Source of the DNA: Ixodes scapularis
Taxonomy: Eukaryota; Arthropoda; Arachnida; Ixodida; Ixodidae
DNA: 64,000 nucleotides
Assembly: GCF_016920785.2 (NCBI RefSeq)
Contig: NW_024609839.1
Coordinates: forward strand, 23,499,085-23,563,084
Direction of reading: 5' to 3'
This document shows, in pieces, positions 11,849-21,700 of this stretch (position 1 is its first letter; the number at the start of each line of letters is the position of its first letter). A program made the translations under genes and the position numbers. The notes beneath the pieces are model-generated. The model saw only the letters and a program-made list of their open reading frames with translations, was not told where the DNA came from and made no database searches.

Positions 11849-12225
11849 AGATCCAGGGGGATCCCCTCCACCCTCCCCCCCCCCCCCCCCCCGGGCCATG
11901 ATCCTTACCGAGCATACCGCGACGCTGTTCACGTGCCATGTAACGAGCTTCTAGTAGTGGCATGTAAACAAAATAACGCCCACGTTGCCTTTATTGACAA
12001 AATACATGGGCAATGGAATCACAGCGTGCTTTCGTTCGCTTCGATCTTCAGTTCTGGCGAGAAGGTAACGCGGCATCGATCACTTTTACGTCCACTTGGT
12101 CTGCTTTCTTAGCAGCCTGCATCTTGCGATGTCCCACCAGAAACAAAAAAAAAAGAAAAGATAAACAAAACTACCGGAAATTCATATAAAGGGCGCCTAC
12201 TCCATCCGGAGCTGTTCAAAAAGTC

Positions 12226-12260
12226 CGTTTAGTAGCGACTCCGATGGAGTCGCTACTAAA
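12226..12260. repeat. Small palindrome TTTAGTAGCGACTCC / GGAGTCGCTACTAAA
   Basis: Perfect 15-bp arms with a 3-nt loop (GAT). No poly-T or gene is nearby to suggest a terminator. Confidence 0.7.
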
Positions 12261-13611
12261 GATTTCAGGTTCGTGCTCGCCGGCGCGTGCACCGTGGTAC
12301 CGGCGATGTACACACGGCTACGCTCGCACGGTGATTGACATTGACACACAGCGACGGACACATGGCGATATACATACGCTGTAAAATGTACCCCCTAAAA
12401 TAAACAACTGATAATTGTCGGTGTAGAAATTGCGTAGAAAAGCACCCCCCCTCCGGAAAACTTCTGACCCTGCCCCCCCCCCCCCCCCCGGGAAAATGGA
12501 AAGTCTACGCCGCTGGGAGGCACACTTCGTCACCAAGACCAAAGAAGGCACATGACACGGTTCTGCTCGTAGACATCTGGGGCCATAGAGGACCAATAAT
12601 CCAACATTACATGCCCAGGGGACTCAGCGTCAGCAACACGACGTATTGTGGCCTGCTCGAGAACTACTTGAAGTCTGTGATCAGGTGAAAGCGCTGTGGC
12701 TTGCTGACTTCGGTATGTCCCTGCATCACGGCAATGCCCACCCCCACACGGCACGTGTGACTGCATAAATATGCATAGTTGTCGCGTTCAACCAAGACGG
12801 ACCCCGAAATCAGAGGAACAGGACGAACAGGTTACGAAATTCCACCGTATGTACTACATACATTTACACAAATAGCCAAAACGCAAGGCATAAGCAAACA
12901 TGCAGTACAGTATAGTCTTAGTCCCCTAGAACCAAGTCTCCGCCTCGGGCACTCACGACCTTGAAGTGTCCCTGCTCGTGTGCGCTTGCGTGTTTCTTTC
13001 CTCGATGAAGAACATCTTGCTGCTCTGACGAAGGACGCCTCGTTGGTTCACGGTGGACTCCTGCAAGCGGGCCTCGGGTTTCCTTCCTTCGGAGCGTAGC
13101 TGAAGTCGCCTCTGTCGGTCACCGGACCAGTGCTTTCACGTCCCTTCGATACTCGTCCCCCTCCTCGTCTTTCTTCGTTTTTCAAACAACACGCCTCGTT
13201 TATCTTCTCCTCTTCTTCTATTTTCTTCTCCGGTTCACAATCGTGAGAGTAGTCTACGTTTTCAGTGCATTCAGTACCCGCCGTACTCAAAGCACCTTAC
13301 ATTGAGCAATTTTAATTTGTTAGAAACAAGCAAAGCAGTTTTCGGCGGAATGAAGCTCCGTACAGGGGATAGGCTAAAACCGGAGGTGCATCCTTGTCCT
13401 CGGAGTCACCGGCAAGATGGTTTCTGCCGTAGCATCCACGCGTTGGTAAAGCGTTGGTACAAACGTTTTGAAAGCGGGAGGTTCTGTAATAAAAATAAAG
13501 AACTGTATATTGCTTTTATTTTTGTTTCTAATATTACACGGATAGAAATATGTTGCGTTTACTCTTTTACTCCCCTACTGAAAAAAACCATTTGGCGCCC
13601 TTATGAAAATA

Positions 13612-13855
13612 AACGGGTCCATACCGGTAACCGTTTAACCATACTGGTCACCAGTTTGTCAAAGGGGTCGCCCGTATGGCTCAAAGGGGTCCCCCGTATG
13701 AGCCATAACGGTCACCTATTTGGCAAACGGGTCGCTCGTCTGGGCAAATGGGCGACTCGTTTGGGCAAAGTTGTCGCACGTTTGCTCAAACCGGCGACCA
13801 TGTTGCAAACTGCACCGGTTTAATCAAACGGCTCTCCGGAGCCCGTTTGATATTG
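13612..13855. repeat. Left AAACGGG-type array
   Basis: Repeats of CAAACGGGTCGCCCGT and similar variants alternate in orientation with spacing near 20 bp. The 173-codon frame that crosses it (13302-13823) is a by-product of the repeat. Confidence 0.65.
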
Positions 13856-14372
13856 AACGTACAGATCGGCGGCGTGGGCACGCCTAGCGTTTCAGCCGTG
13901 GCAGCCAATGTTTTCCGGAAGGCTGGGAGCGCCGGTTCATCGATTTCAGATCGTCCGCGTTATGCAAGTAATTATATTTCTATTTCTATTGCGCTGATTT
14001 TCGATTATACTGCAACTAAAACTAACACTTTTTTTTTGTTGTTGTTTTACGTAAACGCGCGACGTAGGTGAGCCGATATTTTTGACAGACCTTTAATACT
14101 TTGTCCATCTTTGTTGCCTCAATTTACTTATTCAGCTCGAATCTCTCTCGCAGAAGACGCGACCGCGTGAAAGAATGTACGTCTAGACTCCGTTTCACTT
14201 TAATTCAAGACGCAGCGAAGGTAGCACGCGTACACGCGGCTGCAAGAACATCGAGCATTGCGAGAGCACGCCCGCCGTTGCAGCACTCAAACTACGAGCT
14301 TGCGCTGAGTTCTTTCTTCGCGCGGGCGCAAGCCGAGCTTCTGGCAGCCCCGCCGCCATTTCCAAAGTTCGA

Positions 14373-14391
14373 GCGCGCGCGCGCGCGCGCG
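14373..14391. repeat. (GC)n run, Z-DNA-prone
   Basis: Nine to ten alternating GC dinucleotides inside the inverted-repeat element. Confidence 0.85.
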
Positions 14392-15349
14392 TTTGTTCTT
14401 CGGGACTACAAAAACGCATCTCCCTGGAATGCCTGGGGAGAGGGAGAGGGGCTGTCCCAGTGGTCCCAGCGCCTTGACCTCGCCCCCTCCCTCTCTTGTC
14501 ACCCCTGTCACGTGACCCACAGCAGCGCGCGAGCTACACGCTGATAAGCATCGAGATCCGGAAGGGCGCGCCTTGCAGCCGCTTTTTTCTTTGTCTGCTT
14601 CTTGTCAGTTGCTGCTCGAAGTTCGCTCGTCCTACCTGCTTCAATCTGTCGCCTAACCCTGCGGTCTTATTGGGATGTCTCTCGACAACGTATTGGATGT
14701 GCACCAAAGCTATCAGTGTTCGAAAAGACCCACGTGTATGTCGGCAACGAGCGATTCTTCAAAGAAGTCGCAAATTCTCGCGGTTTGGTTGGGTTCGGCA
14801 AATGACAGCTTGTGCGCCGCATCGTGTTGAAACTTCCAAGGAGCCGTTCCCTCTCGTTTGTGTTTGTGTGGTTGTCCTGCTTTGACTGTCGACAAATATC
14901 ACGGATTACCTCTTTCAAGTCCGCTATTGTTATGGTAAGTGCACTGCAACCTACGTGTTGGCAACGATTGACCGTTCTTCTACGCGTACTCTTCTAAATT
15001 ATCGAAAGAAGTATGCAGCGCCTATTCGCGCGGCAGCCAGGAGAATAATTTCCCCGAAAGTCTACCTGTATAGTGTTCACAGATCGCTTGCACGTTTGTA
15101 CTTGTCTACAGAAGAGGTAATAAACTTCGAGGAGAATTGAAAACAATCTTTTGTGTCGGTTTTCCTGTCCACTTACAAGCACCTACGCGAGTGCATTTGT
15201 TCTACGTGTTTTATCCATGTTATAAATACGTTTATGAGTTTCGGGACGTCTTAAATATGTTTAAGATAACCAACCTCCCAGACGATACCCATTTAGGGCT
15301 AGCGCATAATTTGCCATTTCGAAGTGCACGTTCAAAAGTGTGGTCACGT

Positions 15350-15530
15350 GCCATGTCGAACGGGTACTCGTACCATACGGCACCCGTATCAAACGGGCAC
15401 CTGTATCAAACGGGTACCGTTTCGAACGGGTACCGTTTCCAAACGGGTACCCGTATCCCATAATCACGTTTGATCCAAACGGATCGACAGGTTTGATTCA
15501 AACGGGCGACCAGTTTGCCACCCGTTTGAA
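15350..15530. repeat. Right AAACGGG-type array
   Basis: Units such as TCAAACGGGCACC, AACGGGTACCGTTTC and AAACGGGTACCCGTAT repeat about every 18-20 bp. It is the mirror of the left array in the same element. Confidence 0.65.
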
Positions 15531-15555
15531 TTTCAAATGGTTTTTTTCAGTAGGG

Positions 15556-15621
15556 TATACATAAAATAATGTATCTGCAGGAGGCAGATCTGCCTCCTGC
15601 AGATACATTATTTTATGTATA
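15556..15621. repeat. Perfect 66-bp palindrome without loop
   Basis: Two 33-bp arms meet at AGA/TCT (15588/15589) with no spacer; the arm includes CTGCAGGAGGCAGA. It begins at the first base after the inverted-repeat element's right end, and its far end overlaps the TATAAATA box of the M13 gene. Confidence 0.9.
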
Positions 15622-15625
15622 AATA
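15618..15625 (+). promoter_or_regulatory. TATA box (TATAAATA), candidate core promoter of the M13 gene
   Basis: TATAAATA occurs 46 bp upstream of the first in-frame ATG at 15664, so a start site about 30 bp downstream would give a very short leader. The box overlaps the last bases of the 66-bp palindrome at 15556-15621. Single TATA matches are common in A/T-rich DNA; position relative to exon 1 is the only other support. Confidence 0.35.
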
Positions 15626-15663
15626 TTTGCGTTTGAACAAGATGCATCCTCTTTTATCTCGCA

Positions 15664-15793
15664 ATGTATATTTCAGGGCGCACAAAAATGAGAAGTCCGA
15701 AAATGCATCTTCAAACACCGATGAGACTAACTACGCTTGTTTGGGTGCTTTCTGTACTGAATACAGGATGGAGCATTCTTACATACACTTCAG
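15664..15793 (+). CDS. M13 gene exon 1: start and signal peptide or anchor
   Basis: This exon codes for a basic N-terminus followed by a hydrophobic run (LTTLVWVLSVLNTGW), fitting a signal peptide or type II signal anchor. It ends at the GTAACA donor at 15794 in phase 1. The final G joins AT of exon 2 to give Asp, so the short linker runs straight into the VCKTGEC motif. ATG at 15721 gives the most typical signal peptide; ATG at 15664 is first after the TATAAATA box at 15618. A TTTCAG acceptor-like site at 15671-15676 allows an alternative in which this is a second exon and ATG 15688 is used. The assignment rests on phase and position, since this part of the family is not conserved. Confidence 0.6.
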
Positions 15794-18700
15794 GTAACAG
15801 CCTTACGAGTCTTACAATCACAAAATCGCAACTTAACATTTTTAGATTTTAGCCCAAACACTATTTATGGCTGAGCCCCTAACTGTATTGAAGGTCATAG
15901 GCTGTTCTAATTGTTTATAATATCCGATATACATATACGTTTTTAAATATTTAAAAATTACCTGTGTTGTGATGACGCTTACACAGGTATAGCAACTAAA
16001 AAAGTGACTTTTTGAAAATTATGTATTAATTTTTATTTATTACATTTATTATGTAACATATTGCATAAAGTCGCTATAAAAGGTTTGTATCTAAAGAATT
16101 ATTAACATTTATTTATAAACCGTGGGCCGCAAAAGAGCTAGAGCTTGAAAACCGCTAGAAAAACCACGTCCAAAGATCTTTTGTACTAAAATTCACGAAC
16201 GAGAAACAAAATAGGCTCAACGTTTGTTTTGCACTGTACCAGATTTATTCATCACACGATTGTGTTGAAACAGAGTCGGTTTGATAAATTTACGGCTAAG
16301 CGAGCGTAGCATGTATAGTACTTTTGTAATTCATGTGAAAAAGCACTTAGCTTGGCGGAGTAATTATTATACCATGATATTTTTTAAACTTGTAAAAAAC
16401 ATGCTCAAGGTTTTCCACAAATACCCTTGCACTGAATCATGCCCCGAATAAGCCAATTGACTGAATATTGTTTGGTTTCGGCGCTTCAGTGTTAATCTCT
16501 TTCCTCTAAAAATTGGTAGAAAATAAAATAAAAAGGACAATGGCTTTAAACGTTACAGCTAAAATTCGCTTTAAAATCACATTTCCATGACGTTTTAAAC
16601 AAATGCTCTTGGGTACAATTTTATTTTTTCACGTGAGAACATTTTTTTTTTAGAACTACTCACGTTGCAGACAATTGAAATCACCAAAGTGATCGCATTT
16701 TTCTTTGCAAACTCACTTGTAAACGTTTAAGTAGCAGCAAGGATTTCGCTAAAACACTTATTTAAATCCTGGAGAAGCTAAGGTTCTTATCGAATGGCTT
16801 CAATACTGATGTAGTCAGCAGGTTGCTTTCAGAAGTTTCATTCCAAGCAAGCTCAGTAATAAAAAATGGCATTGTTAACTACATGAAATTTCTTTTATCT
16901 GCAATGGCAATCATTCTTCGTCACTTGAAATACCGCGTAGTAAGCATAAAACTTCTGTGCTTTCAAAAGTGTGCTTTGGAATAGTTAGTTCATATACAAC
17001 TTTACGCTCTTTTAAGGCTTAAATACCTTTATTGCATACTTCAATTAAAATGCTTAATACACGTGCAAGTGCCGTCTTTGTGATACATGTTTTCAAACAT
17101 CTGTATTGTATACTTTATGGCAGTTCAATTTATTTTTTAATAAATCGTAGATTGTACGCTGACTTTAATTATCATCGGCACAAAATACGGTTTTGGAGAT
17201 ACACAATACTCACATCGAAAAAGTGCGCGTAAAATTCGCTTGGGGGTGCTAAGGTGAAGACACCACCATACTTCGCACGCAGCAGATATGGCTTGCGTGA
17301 AGGGCAGTTAAAGCCGGGGAATGTGGGTTGCGCTTGCTTTCCGCCAGGACCTTGATTGCCCTTGTGTACAGCTCGCGCATTGTATTTTTGGGGGGATAAC
17401 ATCTAGCGAAAATACGGCTCACAATTTTAAATACTTTGCACCCAAATGTGCATAATAATTATTAGGCGACAACTTAACCGGCTTGCTACAGTGGTTAGAG
17501 AGCATATTTAATTAAATCGCCATTTTAATTCACACTAAAGTGGTTTCATTCCAGATAATGACAAGGTTTGCAAGACCGGGGAATGTAGGAAGATGGGTAA
17601 GTAAAAGAAAACTCTTTAACTAGAAAATTTAGACAAATTCATTTCGGTAAATTAACGTCTTACTGAAAGCTGTCGCAGCTATTACAGACCTTGAAAAGAA
17701 AATTGTGTGAATAAGTTTATTATTACCTACATCGTGTCAATGAAAACATGCGGGTATTTACTCCTTTTTTATGACCATATCCAAGACATTAAACACAATT
17801 CTGAAGAAATCTGAGCTTTTTGAACTTCACTATAGAGAGTGAATTTGATGTCGTCTTTATAAAATAAGCTTGAACGACGAACATAGTCTTTCCATGATTG
17901 AAAATATGACACTTTAAAAATTATAAGAAATATGAAGCAGGCAAGTTTTATTATCCGAGGCAACTGGTCTTCGAAAATAAGGTAATAGTTACAGCATAAG
18001 TAATGGTAATAACATTACTTTTTTGTAAAAAATAAAAAGCCTTAGCGCCGCGGAAAAAATAAAGTAGCCACTACCATGAAGGCCTGCGGCGCCCCATCTA
18101 ATGATCAGGTTACGAGATATCGTACAGATGATAGAGGTGCTGACGATGTTTAAATGCAGTTGAAGGGCAAGTGATTTCGATATTTCATGCAGTTTCGGAA
18201 CTTCTCTTTTACTTTGTATTTATTAGTCCCCAAAATATTTTTTTATTCTTTATTAGGAGTGCAAACACTTTCTTTGTAACTTGAATTTTCAAACCTTGCA
18301 TACAGTGCGGGATGTATAAAAATAAATGTGTTGGTTTATATCTATAATCTATTGACAGTTATAATATGCTAGATTATGTTTCATTGTACCTCTTCATTTG
18401 TCCAGAACTTCATGCGTAAGATATTTTGTGGTGTTACGTGTTGTGGGACTCAGGGCATTATAGTAGCGAACAATCTCATATAAAAAAATGTTTTGCAATA
18501 CGCAATCTTTCTGCAATATGTGTTATTAAAATTGAAGAGAATTAATAATATTAGTTAAATATAGTAATACATTCATCCCACAATATTGGGGTGAATGTGA
18601 ACACGCATTCACAATACACGTATGATAAGACTGAAGATTTAATTACGCTGAAAATAATCTATCTGCTTTTCATATCTTCTGATAAAGCACTATAATACCT

Positions 18701-21700
18701 TGCTACTCACAAATAACGATAAAAATATATATAAATAGTTTTTAGACAAACAATCCTGAATTTGTCAGCTGTCGAAGAATTTGTTTATACAAACCTTTTT
18801 GACATGTTCTTTTTTTTACCTATAATAGTCTATATATTTCGGACGTAGGTTTAAACTGAAATCTATTTCTAGACTGTATCAGAGGAGCCCTAGTGCAGTG
18901 TCGAGTGCTTCTGAATCGAGAAAAGCCTTTAAAGTGACCATATAAATCGGCAGGGTAACGTATCGCGCTATGATTTGCCACAAAGCTGCCTTAAGGTGGT
19001 GGAAGCATTGCATCAATGTTTAAAAAAAAATTAAACTTACCAAAGTAAAAACTTAATAGAAAAACAATATTTTTTTTCTACCCGTCTGCTAATCGCGCAC
19101 CCCCTGATTGGCGCAAAAACCTGCAGATGGTGGCAGCGCGGTCCCTGGGGCAAAGAGCAGCTCAGCAGCCGTGCGTTCGCGCCAAAAATAATCAGACACT
19201 GCAAATTAGAGTACCAAAAAAGCGCGCGCCGTTTATGACTAGAAAACGTTGTCTGTTTTTGTTACAAAAACAGACAACCTTTTCTGAACATAAACGGCGC
19301 GCGCCTTCTTAATGCTGTAATAGTAAACGTATGATTTTTTGTGTGTTAATAAGACACATTAAATGGACACGCGCAAAAAATAAAACAGGCCATTTATGAA
19401 GTAATCCAAGCTAAAGGACGTCTGCATCTGGCGCGACCGGGCAGCTGCTGAACTACCCCAAGCCGCCATAGGGGTAGCACCCTAAGCTGTTGGGGCCTGT
19501 TCCCCAATGTATCGGCTGTTGCGCCAGTCAGAGTGTGCGTGATTAGCAGATAGGCGCACCGTAGGTTGTGTAAACAAGTTATTGCTTTTTACCCTTAGTC
19601 AGGTAAGTTCGTTTGTTGAAATTTTGAAGCGGTGCTTCTACCACCTTCGGGCTCCTGTGTCGGAAATCGTAGCGCGGTAGGCTATCAAGCCAATTTTTTT
19701 CAATCACTTTAAAGGCTTCCCCCGGTTTGGGGGCACCCCGTAGTTTCAGAAATGGCAAAATGGCGAGTTGTCAAACATAAGCTCCCGACCGGTGGGACAT
19801 TTTCGCCTCGGTGGCTTTAGTGTTCAATAGGTTGAATACAAGGAAAGTCCACTAGACCTGCCGTCTGCGCTTCACTTCATTTCAAGAGTGCGCTCTGAAC
19901 GTATATGAGTTTTTCGTCAAAATAAAAATGCTGGCCCACACCCCCTGCCGGTTTTGAGAATAAAAAAAAAAAAAAAAACATGTGCAGATATGTATATCCT
20001 ATATATATTTTTTACATTAACGACCTAAATAATATAGCAGTGCTGAAAAAGAAAGACGTTTACGATTCCCTGTAATGCCGACTTACAGTGCAGCTCTTGA
20101 AAAGGAGGAGGGGAGGGTATGTCCCTCCTCTCCCTGCTCCCATGTCCTCCTCCTCCCCTGCTCCCCTCCCACTAAGCTAGAGATTTTCCCAACAATTCCC
20201 GGTAATTTTAGTTAAGAAAATTCCCCGCTCAGTTCAGCATAAAAAACTTCCCAGCTAAATTTAGCGGGAAAATGTTTGCCCTAAATTTAGCGGGAAATTT
20301 TTTCCCCTAAATCTAGCGGGGAAATCTTTCCGCTCAATTTAGTGGGGGATTCTTTTCACTAAATTTAGCGGGGAAATCTGCTCCTCCTCCTCCTCGTTCC
20401 TCGTGGCCCTCGTGATGACGTACGTGACGTCACATGTGACGTCATTATAGGAAACGTCCCATACTGCAACCCGCGGTTACACCGACGGCGACACCGACGT
20501 CGACGCCGACGCCGCTCAAGCAGGAAACGGGTGCCTCAGAGCTGCGCTCTAAAAAAAAAATTTGCGTAACGTTCTTCGTTGATTGTGTTGTTTAGTAAAG
20601 TGTACGTCCTCACGTAACCCGAGTGACCCGAGTTGCCACCAGTCGGCGTGCGCTCCGAGCTTCCATTGCTGGCCACCAAAATTTATCGCGCCTATTCTTC
20701 CAGTCTTACAGGAGACGTCATTTATGACCGCTGGCGCGCGATGAACGACAACAGTGGGACGCTTAAAAGCATCCAGCGGGCAAAACGCGCTTGGGTGTAG
20801 CTTGCAAAAACTGCAGTGCCGACATTAACTCCAGGCATCTCGCTGTGAGCGCTACCCATGCCCCACCAGCGCTCAGGAAATAACTATGTCTAGTTTCAGC
20901 TTCAATGTACCGGTTCTCCAATGAAAAGAAGAACGAAAGCGGCGTTAGCAATGGTCACTTCCACATTTCGATGGCGCGTCATCAAAGCATCACTACTTTG
21001 ATGATACGGTGCCGTCTAATATACACGGACAATAGGTTCATTCACTTACTTTGAGCCGGACGTCGTCGTTCGCGTGATTTTTATGAGCGCAAGAAATTGT
21101 TTGCGCATAAAAATGTCGTGCAAGTTTAGGAGGTACGTGCGCTTATTAGGATACAACATAATCGCTCACAGGATGAGGACCACAGGGCGTCTCCTTTTTG
21201 GGCATTCTGCACGTGCTCTTCGCCTTTCGTTGTGCTTCGACCACGCTTGCGCGCTCCAAGCTCATGAGACGCCGAATTGCTGGTGAGGTATAAAGAGCTC
21301 GCCCTGAAGGAGGGGCAACTTAAAGTCCTCCCTGTCGCTTTCATCCTGTCGATGCCTCGAATAGTTTCCACGTCAAGTTAAGCCGTGCAAGCAAATGCGA
21401 CAAATCGTAAACATGGTTGCAGGTCGTACACATGTGCCTTAGCCCGAACGTTTGGCCATTTCTCGTACTCATGTGAATCCTACAAATTACACTTATATGA
21501 TATTCCCCCAACTTGATAACTCTGGTACATCCTGCGTCGTTTTAGCGAAAGACGAGGAATTTGCATCTACAGTGCGCCTAAAGTTGTTTCCAATATATCA
21601 ATGCGGAAAAGTGATAGCTCGGGTGTCGCTACACGGGCCTGATTGTTTCTGTGAGCTGGTGAAAATGTTGAATGTTTTCGATTACCCTTTTCAAAAAGGT

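Larger units (their letters stand above)
10881..13572. other. Repeat-bearing DNA without a recognised gene
   Basis: Apart from the foldback at 11.74-11.85 kb, the small palindrome at 12.23 kb and the C17 run at 12473-12489, nothing is identifiable. The 228-codon frame at 11426-12112 runs through the G31 and C18 tracts and is not credible. Confidence 0.55.
13573..15555. mobile_element. Inverted-repeat element with AAACGGG palindrome arrays, next to M13 exon 1
   Basis: The left end begins CCCTACTGAAAAAAACCA and the right end is its exact inverse over 22 bp. Just inside each end is an array of diverged units of about 20 bp based on AAACGGGTACCCGTTT or AAACGGGTCGCCCGT (13612-13855 and 15350-15530). 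The middle has a (GC)n run and no recognisable transposase. No target duplication is apparent. The element ends only 109 bp before the first in-frame ATG of the M13 gene. Confidence 0.65.

Noticed and set aside
11426..12112. 228-codon + frame
   Set aside because: It runs through G31 and C18 homopolymers; the middle is poly-Gly and poly-Pro, with no domain.
13302..13823. 173-codon + frame
   Set aside because: Its second half is the AAACGGG array of an inverted-repeat element.
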